A stretch of DNA of 8,691 nucleotides from an uncultured Tannerella sp. (lineage in GTDB: Bacteria > Bacteroidota > Bacteroidia > Bacteroidales > Tannerellaceae), in assembly GCA_938036405.1 (NCBI GenBank), contig CALHPT010000349.1, positions 1 through 8,691 of the forward strand. The letters run 5' to 3'. Shown here in pieces: positions 1 through 5,826 of this stretch. Within the stretch, counting starts at the first letter, position 1, and every line of letters starts with the position of its first letter. Under the pieces are notes generated by a model. The model did no database searches. It saw only the letters and a program-made list of their open reading frames with translations, and was not told where the DNA came from. A program made the position numbers and the translations under genes.

Positions 1-22
1 ATATGCGTTTGAAAACGTTCAT
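1..22 (-). CDS. 5' end of a divergent gene cut by the window edge (tentative)
   Basis: Reading leftwards, an ATG at 22-20 opens a frame M-N-V-F-K-R-I that runs off the window. It lies about 24 nt downstream of the transcription start predicted from a good Bacteroidota -7 box at 53-60, which is the main reason to believe it. Seven codons are too few to suggest a product. The codons contain a small palindrome, CGTTT-GA-AAACG. If real, the gene is divergent from the integrase and could be the first gene of an element or of the flanking chromosome. Confidence 0.35.
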
Positions 23-52
23 AGAGACTTGTTGTATGACTGTTGACGCCGG

Positions 53-60
53 CAAAAGTA
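53..60 (-). promoter_or_regulatory. Bacteroidota -7 promoter box, leftward
   Basis: On the minus strand the octamer reads TACTTTTG, an exact match to the Bacteroidota sigma-ABfr -7 consensus TAnnTTTG. A GTTG at 80-77 lies 16 nt upstream; this resembles the -33 TTTG element but the spacing is a few bases short of the usual. It would drive the divergent partial gene starting at 22. No equally good box is seen on the plus strand for the integrase. Confidence 0.45.
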
Positions 61-115
61 GGTGCTCCAAAATTGACAACCCACCGGCAGATGTGCCGTA
101 AACGAACAAAGTGTC

Positions 116-1369
116 ATGCTTATCAGGTATAGTATTCGCTTCTTGCTACGATCGAAGCCGGCCGCAGACTCCGACAAGGTGAGTCTGCGTATGCGGGTGC
201 ACATCTTCGGCGTGGGGCCTGTTGATGTCGAGACGGGGATCACCGTCAATCCCTCCGACTGGGATAAGGACGCCCGCCGCGCGCATACCGACGAAACGGC
301 AAACCGCGCTATCGATGAATACACGGCCGTCGTCAAAGAGGTGTTCAACCGGTACGAATACATCGAAAAGCGCACACCCACACAGGCGGAGTTTAAGACG
401 CTCTTCCTTGAGCTCTCCGGACGCGCGCGCCCAGCAACCGAAGAAGCTCCATGCATTGCAGACCTCTACGAGGAATATATCCGTACGGTAAGCGTGCAAA
501 ACAGTTGGACGCCATCCACACTGAAAAAGATACAGACCGTCGGGCGGCACCTCTTAGCGAGCCGTCCTCCGCGCTACATCAATGATCTCACAGAGGATCA
601 CTTGCAACAGTTCGTCAGCCGCCTACTTCGACGCGGCATGCGCAACACCACCGTGGCCAAAGATTACGCCTTCGTCCGGTGGTTCCTTTCGTGGGCCGCA
701 AAGAAGGGGTACTATGCCGGGAATGTGCATCAGACGTTCAAGCCTCGCCTAAAGGGGACAGACGGGAACTCTAAAGAGATTATCTACCTCACACTCTCCG
801 AACTGGAACGACTGCGAGCATGTGAGATCCCAGCCGGCAAGAAGTACCTCGAACAAACGCGCGACGTGTTTCTCTTCTGTTGCTACACCTCCCTGCGCTA
901 TTCTGATGCGGCGGCTCTCAAGGTCGAAGACGTGAAGGATGGCTTCATACTGGTCGTGACACAAAAGACGTCAGACGGCATTAAGATCGAGCTTAACCGA
1001 CACGCACAGGCGATCATCGACAAGTATCACGGCAAGCGTTTTCGCGGCAATCTGGCGCTACCGGTGATCAGCAATCAAAAGATGAACGACTACCTGAAGG
1101 AACTCGGGCAAATGGCCGGCCTGGATGAGCCGACGCGCATCGTCTATTTCAAGGGGGATCGGCGCATTGACGAATACTACCCCAAATGGCAACTTCTTAC
1201 CACACACTGTGCCCGTCGCACGTTTGTGGTTACAGCCTTGCAGCTAGGTATCCCGGTCGAGGTTATCATCCGCTGGACGGGGCATGCAAGCTACGAAGCC
1301 ATGAAGCCTTACGTGGCTATTGTGGACGATTTGAAGAAGAAGGAAATGAATAAGTTCAACCTGCTATGA
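116..1369 (+). CDS. tyrosine recombinase / phage-type integrase
   Basis: Site-specific DNA recombinase of 417 aa, a normal length for Bacteroidales integrases of conjugative or integrative elements. Residues about 1-60 look like the arm-type DNA-binding domain common in this group (FLLRSK, then a strand-rich stretch ending GITVNPSDWD). Residues about 110-205 are the SAM-like core-binding domain (TPSTLKKIQTVGRHL, AFVRWFLSWAAKKGY). About 222-417 is the catalytic domain. Visible catalytic residues are R261 (SLRYSDAAAL), K284, H364-x-x-R367 (HCARRTF), H390 (WTGHASYE) and nucleophile Y399 nine residues later, so the enzyme looks intact. The ATG at 116 begins the conserved N-terminus directly. It stands alone, with no excisionase, mobilisation or cargo gene in view, so whether it serves an ICE, prophage, mobilisable element or DNA inversion system cannot be told. 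The family and intactness are well supported; the element type is not. Confidence 0.93.
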   Translation: MLIRYSIRFLLRSKPAADSDKVSLRMRVHIFGVGPVDVETGITVNPSDWDKDARRAHTDETANRAIDEYTAVVKEVFNRYEYIEKRTPTQAEFKTLFLELSGRARPATEEAPCIADLYEEYIRTVSVQNSWTPSTLKKIQTVGRHLLASRPPRYINDLTEDHLQQFVSRLLRRGMRNTTVAKDYAFVRWFLSWAAKKGYYAGNVHQTFKPRLKGTDGNSKEIIYLTLSELERLRACEIPAGKKYLEQTRDVFLFCCYTSLRYSDAAALKVEDVKDGFILVVTQKTSDGIKIELNRHAQAIIDKYHGKRFRGNLALPVISNQKMNDYLKELGQMAGLDEPTRIVYFKGDRRIDEYYPKWQLLTTHCARRTFVVTALQLGIPVEVIIRWTGHASYEAMKPYVAIVDDLKKKEMNKFNLL

Positions 1370-1587
1370 CCGCCCACTCTTCCCGCCGCTCTGGAATCCT
1401 GCCACGCCACAGCCACGCCAAGGCTACATCCAGCCCACATCCTGCAGTCTTTCTAAGTCTTTTCTGCCCCTCGCAAACCCCTCAAGAAACCCCATGGATA
1501 CTACGTTTTTCCCACTTTGATACCCTTCGACGCACGCAGCCAAGGGGAACGCTATGCTCCACCATTAAATAACAAAGAGATAAGTTG
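1370..1587. other. gene-poor stretch downstream of the integrase
   Basis: No convincing gene is seen. A 68-codon frame begins with an ATG overlapping the integrase stop (1366), but it is rich in Ser, Pro, His and Arg without recognisable motifs. The first 130 bp are pyrimidine-rich on the plus strand and contain a direct repeat GCCACGCCA at 1401-1409 and 1412-1420. The stretch ends in an intrinsic terminator. Since an attachment site often lies close to the integrase of an integrated element, this is one possible location, but no duplicated core or tRNA end is visible. Confidence 0.4.
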
Positions 1588-1631
1588 CCCGGCTTTACTT
1601 CCCTAACGGAGTAAGGCCGGGTGATTTTTTT
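1588..1631 (+). terminator. strong intrinsic terminator, rightward
   Basis: A 12-bp stem pairs CCCGGCTTTACT (1588-1599) with AGTAAGGCCGGG (1610-1621), with one G-T wobble, around a 10-nt loop. Three bases later come seven T residues (1625-1631). This is a textbook plus-strand terminator. It could end integrase transcription, although it is about 220 bp past the stop, or end an unrecognised transcript. On the minus strand no T-run follows, so it is a poor terminator for the gene ending at 1660. Confidence 0.8.
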
Positions 1632-1659
1632 GTGTCCGCGGTCGGCGATTCCCTGGCGA

Positions 1660-2013
1660 CTAAGGCTCCCGCGGCCTTCGTTTTTTCGCTTGGATGCGGC
1701 ACCAAGCATAGGGGCGACGGTGAAGGAGGTAGTTTGGATCGCCCTGATAGCGGTAGGCCTCGCGCTCGAAACGGATGGCGAAGTAGGCCTGCATGCGGCT
1801 GCGGAGGCGGATCAGGTGGTAAAGCCATTCGGCGGCGTAGATCAGATAGAACCCGAGGTAGGCCGTTTCGCGCATTTGGGCCGTATGAATGGCCTCGTGG
1901 CGGAGGGTGTGGCGGGAGACGGGTCGGCATTCGCGGCGGGCAAAGATGCGTCCGCAGAGATTGATGGCCTCAAATCCCGGGAAGGGCAGGAAACGGTTGT
2001 AGATGACTTTCAT
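1660..2013 (-). CDS. small HExxH putative metalloprotein (117 aa)
   Basis: A 117-aa protein with a clear zincin-type motif H39-E-A-I-H43 (RHEAIHTAQM), followed by a hydrophobic, Tyr/Trp-rich segment (about 52-68, YLGFYLIYAAEWLYHL) and then FEREAY (82-87), whose glutamates could supply the third zinc ligand. The order HExxH, membrane-like helix, E-x-x-A is seen in several metallopeptidase families. Short proteins of this shape, beginning with M-K-V-I-Y-N, are conserved in Bacteroidota and usually labelled hypothetical. No signal peptide is evident, and it is much shorter than the M48 or M56 peptidases, so peptidase activity is inference. The ATG at 2013 is 51 nt from a -7 box. Its C-terminus is basic and irregular (AKKRRPREP). 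It stands alone on the minus strand between a terminator and a degenerate small gene. Confidence 0.75.
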   Translation of the reverse strand: MKVIYNRFLPFPGFEAINLCGRIFARRECRPVSRHTLRHEAIHTAQMRETAYLGFYLIYAAEWLYHLIRLRSRMQAYFAIRFEREAYRYQGDPNYLLHRRPYAWCRIQAKKRRPREP

Positions 2014-2063
2014 TTCTTCTCTTCTACTGATCTATTACGGCTCGGCAGGCGGTCGTAGGGATG

Positions 2064-2071
2064 CAAAAATA
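2064..2071 (-). promoter_or_regulatory. -7 promoter box for the HExxH gene
   Basis: The minus strand reads TATTTTTG, matching the Bacteroidota -7 consensus TAnnTTTG. It lies 51 nt upstream of the ATG at 2013, predicting a leader of about 45 nt. No good TTTG -33 element is seen at the expected distance. The box starts just after the stop (2079-2081) of the upstream Pro/Lys-rich frame, so the HExxH gene probably has its own promoter. Confidence 0.45.
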
Positions 2072-2078
2072 GGAGTCC

Positions 2079-2350
2079 CTATCCGGACAGCCACCGAAAC
2101 GCAAAGCTGCCGGATACCCACAGGCCTCCGACAGCTTTGGATGTTCGGCCCGCCGACAGATGGATATCCGGATCTCCGTCGTCGCCTTCCTTAGGCGGTT
2201 GAGGCGTCTTCGGTTTTTTCGGATCCTTGGGCATCTCTGGCTGCCCCGGCTGCTTGGGGTCGGGCTGGGGATCCTTCGGCGTCTTGGGCTGCTTAGGTTC
2301 TTTGGGCTGTTGGGGGGCTTCCTCGCGCCTCCACGCCGATCGGTGCGCAT
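2079..2350 (-). pseudogene. Pro/Lys-rich small reading frame, start and body in different frames
   Basis: On the minus strand a frame ending with TAG at 2079-2081 reads as a low-complexity basic/acidic Pro-rich chain (QQPKEPKQPKTPKDPQPD..., then PKKPKTPQPPKEGDDGDPD) and a more hydrophobic tail (AVGGLWVSGSFAFRWLSG). Codons are mostly G/C-ending, which argues for real coding. This frame has no ATG or GTG start upstream before a stop inside the MFS terminator. An ATG at 2350-2348 is in a different frame and meets the coding frame at a run of six C (2312-2317 on the complement). One extra C, or a -1 slip there, would join them into about 90 aa. It could be a decayed gene, a phase-variable gene caught 'off', a programmed frameshift or a sequencing error. 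Function unknown. Confidence 0.4.
2102..2139. repeat. inverted repeat near the end of the Pro/Lys-rich frame
   Basis: Perfect 8-bp arms, CAAAGCTG (2102-2109) and CAGCTTTG (2132-2139), extend inward past one mismatch by a further CGG/CCG pair around a 14-nt loop. No T-run follows on either strand, so it is not an obvious terminator. It could be a folded RNA element at the 3' end of the small gene or an operator upstream of the HExxH promoter. Confidence 0.45.
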
Positions 2351-2351
2351 G

Positions 2352-2404
2352 AAAAAAGTCCCCCGAACGCAGGGTAGAGATCCTGAGCGTCCGAGGGACT
2401 TTTT
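2352..2404. terminator. two-way intrinsic terminator after the MFS gene
   Basis: The outer arms AAAAAGTCCC (2353-2362) and GGGACTTTTT (2395-2404) are perfect complements. Inside, ACGC (2367-2370) pairs with GCGT (2387-2390), and a small inner AGG/CCT stem is possible. Both strands end in a T-run. It begins 20 bp past the MFS stop and so terminates that leftward transcript. It also abuts the ATG at 2350 of the Pro/Lys-rich frame, placing that start right on the T-run. Confidence 0.8.
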
Positions 2405-2423
2405 ACGTTTTCAAGTCGGCCGA

Positions 2424-4079
2424 TTATTGCGGCTTAATGTTCGGCTCCTCGAGGCCGAGGTGGTGCTTCTTGTCGACAGCCTTCAGCAGGATGCCGAGCA
2501 CGAGGGCGGCCACACCGAGCATGGCGAGCATGAGCAGCGCGTTGGTATAGTTGTACGACACGGCAGCTTCCATCGGCGTGAGTTCGCCCGAGGCCAGGGC
2601 CTGTTCAACCTCTGGGTTGGAGGCTTTGAGCACTTTGCCGATGAGCAGCGGGAAGAGCCACAGGCCGATGTTCTGTATCCAGAAGATGAGCGCGTAGGCC
2701 GAGCCGATCACTTTGCTATCAACCAGCTTCGGCACGCTGGGCCACAGCGATGCGGGCACGAGCGAGAACGACGAACCGAGCACCAGGATGGTGGCGAAGG
2801 CCAGCACGACGCCGCCCACGGGGCTGCCCTTGAACAGCGGCAGGACGAAGGCGAACGTGAGGTGACAGATGATGAGCAGGATCGATCCGAGCATCAGCAT
2901 CGAGGCGGCCTTGCCTTTGTTGTCGACGTATTTGCCGAGGATCGGCGTGATGCCGACGGCCAAGAGCGGGAAGACGGCAAAGATGGATTCGGCCGACTGG
3001 CGGCAGTAGGCCATGTAGCAGAAGACAAGCAGCGAGGCGATGGAGGCCACGAGCAGGATGCTCTTCATCACGCCCCGGCTGAAGTTGCTCGTAAAGGCGG
3101 TGATGGCGATGATGAGCATGACGACGTATTGCACGTAAGCTACCGTGCTGGAGGCCCAGAAGCTGCCCTCGGCCGGCGGGTTGAAGGTGATGTTGCACTG
3201 GAGCATGTTCACGGCGTATTTCTGGAAGGGGAAGATGGCCGAATAGTAGAGCACGCAGAGCAGGGCCACGAGCCAGAAGCCGCCGTCGGACAGGATGCGG
3301 CCGAGGTCCTTGATGTGGAACGGCTCTTCGGCCTCTTCGGCCTCGCCCGTCTCAGCATCGAGCTTGCGATCCATGAAGAAGTAGGCGACGAACATGATCA
3401 GGGCGATGAGCAGCAGGATCACGCCGAAGGCTACGGAACGCGACACATCGGGCGGCGTAGACATGCGGGCGATGACGGGCGAGAAGATCATACAGGTGGC
3501 TACGCCGAGGCGCGCCAGGGCCATCTCTGATCCCATCGCCAGAGCCATCTCTTTACCCTTAAACCACTTCACGATACCGCGCGAAACGGTGATGCCGGCC
3601 ATCTCTACGCCGCAACCGAAGATCATGAAACCGACGGAGGCGAACTTGGCCGAGGCGGGCATGCCCTGATAGAAGGGCGAGACGCCCAGCTCGTCGAGCA
3701 GCGGGATGTAGTTCAGGTTGGCCGTGAACCAGGCCTCGAGCGAGGAGCCCATGAAGGCGTCCGTGACGGCGTACCAGTTGATAGTGGCGCCGGCCACCAT
3801 CACCACGCCGGAGAGGAGCGCCGTGAAGCGCACGCCCATCTTGTCGAGGATGATACCGGCAATGATGAGGAAGAAGATGAAGACGTTGAGGAAAGTCTCG
3901 GAGCCGGCGTAAGTGCCGAAGGCGGTCGAATCCCAGTGGCGCTGGGTTTCCAAAATGTCTTTCAGCGGCGAAAGGATGTCCATGAAAATGTAGGAGAAGA
4001 ACATCGCCATAGCCAGCAGGATGAGTGCCGTCCAACGTGCTGACGGCTTGTCTCTGAGGGTTTGTAATGCTTGTGTCAT
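2424..4079 (-). CDS. major facilitator superfamily transporter
   Basis: An inner-membrane secondary transporter of 551 aa. About twelve hydrophobic helices can be read, in two halves split by an acidic cytoplasmic stretch (about 238-262, ETGEAEEAEEPF). The loop between helices 2 and 3 carries MFS motif A as DKMGVR (79-84), with a related copy in the second half, GKYVDNKGK (382-390). A long, probably periplasmic loop (about 105-145) precedes the fourth helix, and RLGVA (190-194) follows it. The overall pattern recalls the MFSD1-like branch found in many Bacteroidales, whose eukaryotic relative exports dipeptides from lysosomes; this is a resemblance only and the substrate cannot be named. The start at 4079 gives a short hydrophilic N-terminus before helix 1. 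It lies 73 bp downstream of folC with no terminator and no clear own -7 box, so co-transcription is likely. Confidence 0.9.
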   Translation of the reverse strand: MTQALQTLRDKPSARWTALILLAMAMFFSYIFMDILSPLKDILETQRHWDSTAFGTYAGSETFLNVFIFFLIIAGIILDKMGVRFTALLSGVVMVAGATINWYAVTDAFMGSSLEAWFTANLNYIPLLDELGVSPFYQGMPASAKFASVGFMIFGCGVEMAGITVSRGIVKWFKGKEMALAMGSEMALARLGVATCMIFSPVIARMSTPPDVSRSVAFGVILLLIALIMFVAYFFMDRKLDAETGEAEEAEEPFHIKDLGRILSDGGFWLVALLCVLYYSAIFPFQKYAVNMLQCNITFNPPAEGSFWASSTVAYVQYVVMLIIAITAFTSNFSRGVMKSILLVASIASLLVFCYMAYCRQSAESIFAVFPLLAVGITPILGKYVDNKGKAASMLMLGSILLIICHLTFAFVLPLFKGSPVGGVVLAFATILVLGSSFSLVPASLWPSVPKLVDSKVIGSAYALIFWIQNIGLWLFPLLIGKVLKASNPEVEQALASGELTPMEAAVSYNYTNALLMLAMLGVAALVLGILLKAVDKKHHLGLEEPNIKPQ

Positions 4080-4152
4080 TGTTGTGTATAAGTAGTTAGT
4101 AATAGTCTATCGTTAGGGCGGATCGACGGGGAGGAGTGATGCGCCCCCTGGG

Positions 4153-5460
4153 TTAATTCTGAGTGAGCAGTGGCAGGGCGTCGGCCAGGACGAAGTGGCT
4201 GCCGCCGACGAAGATCATGTCGTCCGTCGTGGCCGCGGCCTGCGCCGCGCGAATGGCCTCGGGGACGGTGGCGTAAGCCGTGCCCTGAAGGCCGGCCTTG
4301 GCACCCAGCTTGGCCAGCTCGTCGGCCGAGAGGGCGCGGTCGGTGTCGGCTTGGGTGAAGTAATACGTAGCCTGCTGGGGCATGAAGCGGAGCACGGCGG
4401 TGATGTCCTTATCGCTGCTCATGCCCACGACCATATGCAGGTGGGCGTGCCGCTGGGCCGACTCGTCGAGGAGGGGGCGGAGGCGGCTCCATGCGCCGAC
4501 GTTGTGCCCCGAATCGCAGACGATGGTCGGGCGGCGGGCGATGGTCTGCCAGCGGCCTACGAGCCCGGTCATCTCGACCACATGGGCGAATCCCTGGCGG
4601 ACAGCCTCGGGCAGTATCTTTCTTAATACGGGGGGATGGAAGAAGATGTTCAGCGCCGTGAGCACCGTGCGCGCGTTGATCACTTGGAACGATCCGCCCA
4701 GCTCGCCGATGAGCGTGCCAAACTCGGTCGATTCAAACTCCCAACGCCCGTCAGGCAGTGGGCGGGCGGCCCGCAGCAAGTCTTCCTCTTCGGCCCAAAA
4801 GATGGGCGTGTCGCACTCGTCGCCCTTGTCCAAAAAGACACGTCGCACCTCGTTGTTTCCGGTTTCACCCACCACGACGGGCACGCCGGGCTTGATGATG
4901 CCTGCCTTTTCGGCAGCGATCTGCGCGAGCGTGTCGCCGAGGTACTGCGTGTGGTCGAGGCTGACGTTGGTGATGACGCTGAGGATGGGCGTGACGATGT
5001 TCGTGCTGTCCAGGCGGCCGCCGAGGCCTGTCTCGATGACGGCGATGTCCACCTTGCAGCGGCGGAAATAGTCGAAGGCCATGGCCGAGGTCAGCTCGAA
5101 GAAGGAGGGCTCCAGGCGGTCGATGAGGTGTGCGTTTTCGGCCACGAAGTCCACCACGCGCTGCTGCGGGATGGGCTGGCCGTCGACGCGGATGCGCTCG
5201 CTGAAGTCGATTAAATGCGGGGAGGTATAGAGTCCTGTGCGGAGGCCGTGCGCCTGAAACGTAGCGGCCAGCAGGTGGGAGACGGAGCCTTTGCCGTTGG
5301 TGCCAGCCACGTGAACGATGGGGTAGGCTGCGGAGGGTTGCCCCAGTGCGTCGTCGAGGGCCCGACTGCGTTCCAGCCCGGGCTTGTAGGCGTCCGCCCC
5401 GACGCGATGGAAGGCGGGCGTCCGTACATAGAGATATTGAAGGGTTTCTGCGTAGTTCAT
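4153..5460 (-). CDS. folC: bifunctional dihydrofolate / folylpolyglutamate synthase
   Basis: Cytosolic Mur-ligase-family enzyme of 435 aa, the expected size. It joins glutamate to dihydropteroate to make dihydrofolate and adds further glutamates to reduced folates, using ATP. The P-loop is GTNGKGS (53-59). Folate-side and Mg-binding motifs follow: YTSPHL (78-83), FFELTSAMAFDYF (120-132), ETGLGGRLDSTN (143-154), SLDHTQYLG (167-175) and EKAGIIK (184-190). The C-terminal domain has GRW (302-304), DSGHN (316-320, usually DGAHN, so A is replaced by S and shifted one residue) and GSHFVLAD (420-427). The ATG at 5460 follows an A-rich leader and a -7-like box at 5485-5492. It heads a likely two-gene unit with the MFS gene. 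Identification is firm; whether both activities are present cannot be read from sequence alone. Confidence 0.96.
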   Translation of the reverse strand: MNYAETLQYLYVRTPAFHRVGADAYKPGLERSRALDDALGQPSAAYPIVHVAGTNGKGSVSHLLAATFQAHGLRTGLYTSPHLIDFSERIRVDGQPIPQQRVVDFVAENAHLIDRLEPSFFELTSAMAFDYFRRCKVDIAVIETGLGGRLDSTNIVTPILSVITNVSLDHTQYLGDTLAQIAAEKAGIIKPGVPVVVGETGNNEVRRVFLDKGDECDTPIFWAEEEDLLRAARPLPDGRWEFESTEFGTLIGELGGSFQVINARTVLTALNIFFHPPVLRKILPEAVRQGFAHVVEMTGLVGRWQTIARRPTIVCDSGHNVGAWSRLRPLLDESAQRHAHLHMVVGMSSDKDITAVLRFMPQQATYYFTQADTDRALSADELAKLGAKAGLQGTAYATVPEAIRAAQAAATTDDMIFVGGSHFVLADALPLLTQN

Positions 5461-5484
5461 ACGTCGCTGATTTTTTTAGCGGCG

Positions 5485-5492
5485 TAAAAGTA
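5485..5492 (-). promoter_or_regulatory. -7-like promoter box for folC
   Basis: The minus strand reads TACTTTTA, one base off the Bacteroidota TAnnTTTG box. It is 24 nt upstream of the folC ATG, giving a leader of about 17 nt that contains a run of seven A. The -33 region is occupied by the inverted repeat at 5495-5515. Confidence 0.45.
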
Positions 5493-5494
5493 GA

Positions 5495-5515
5495 AGATGT
5501 TTTAAGGGAACATCT
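5495..5515. promoter_or_regulatory. inverted repeat overlapping the folC promoter (candidate operator)
   Basis: Perfect 7-bp arms AGATGTT (5495-5501) and AACATCT (5509-5515) are separated by 7 bp. The element lies between the -7 box at 5485-5492 and the expected -33 region, where a bound dimer would block or tune transcription of folC. It could also fold as a weak hairpin in a transcript arriving from the right. No regulator is encoded nearby. Confidence 0.4.
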
Positions 5516-5529
5516 AAAATCTAACCATA

Positions 5530-5563
5530 GACAGCCTTCGGAAATACATTATTTCTGGCTGTC
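5530..5563. repeat. hairpin-forming inverted repeat between folC and the palindrome array
   Basis: GACAGCC (5530-5536) pairs with GGCTGTC (5557-5563), and inside it GAAAT (5541-5545) pairs with ATTTC (5551-5555) around a 5-nt loop, with a 4-versus-1 nt internal bulge. On the plus strand GATTTTT follows a few bases later, so it resembles a rightward terminator, but no rightward gene is seen. On the minus strand no immediate T-run follows, so it is at best a weak terminator for the operon arriving from the right. Confidence 0.5.
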
Positions 5564-5581
5564 GCAGATTTTTAGGGCCTC

Positions 5582-5822
5582 GATTTACCGTAAATCAGCT
5601 CCGCGCAAGCTTGCATGGCCTCGATATACAGTATATCGGCTTCAAACAGGCTTGCATGGCCTCGATTTACCGTAAATCACACCCAAACAGAGTTGCTCCG
5701 ATATACAGTATATCACACCCAAACAGGCTTGCTCCGATATACAGTATATCAACCCCAAACAGACTTGCTCCGATATACAGTATACCAACCCCGAACAGAC
5801 TTGCTCCGATTTACGGTAAATC
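5582..5822. repeat. array of seven regularly spaced 15-bp palindromes
   Basis: Seven copies of the dyad GATWTACNGTAWATC sit at 5582-5596, 5623-5637, 5664-5678, 5700-5714, 5736-5750, 5772-5786 and 5808-5822. Start-to-start distances are 41, 41, 36, 36, 36 and 36. Copies 1, 3 and 7 are the TTT/AAA type; copies 2, 4, 5 and 6 are the ATA/TAT type. The central base is C, A, C, A, A, A, G. Only copy 6 breaks symmetry, with GTATACC in its right arm. Spacers are also related: the minus strand of the 36-bp units reads roughly GGAGCAAGYCTGTTTGGG, while the two 41-bp units carry a longer GAGGCCATGCAAG start. The spacers' similarity to one another argues against CRISPR. The array starts 4 bp after the stop of the HAD gene and ends about 120 bp upstream of folC. 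Role unknown: multi-site operator, protein-binding array, 3'-end element or simple minisatellite. Confidence 0.9.
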
Positions 5823-5826
5823 GGCC

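Noticed and set aside
1366..1572. 68-codon frame overlapping the integrase stop as ATGA
   Set aside because: Composition (Ser, Pro, His, Arg) and lack of any motif make it look like non-coding DNA; the overlap alone is not enough.
1370..1660. tRNA-derived attachment site
   Set aside because: No T-arm or acceptor-stem sequence of a tRNA 3' end could be read on either strand.
1661..1687. Second plus-strand terminator (AAGGC/GCCTT followed by six T)
   Set aside because: The stem is only 5 bp, and the sequence is also the coding end of the HExxH gene; probably chance.
2160..3530. 456-codon plus-strand frame
   Set aside because: It is antisense to the MFS gene, rich in His, Glu, Gly and Asp as expected from the complement of membrane-protein codons, with no recognisable domain.
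5582..5822. Replication origin iterons or DnaA boxes
   Set aside because: No TTATCCACA-like boxes, no AT-rich unwinding region and no replication gene nearby.
5577..5826. CRISPR array
   Set aside because: The units repeat in both the palindrome and the intervening 21-26 bp; spacers are related to one another rather than unique, and no cas gene is in view.
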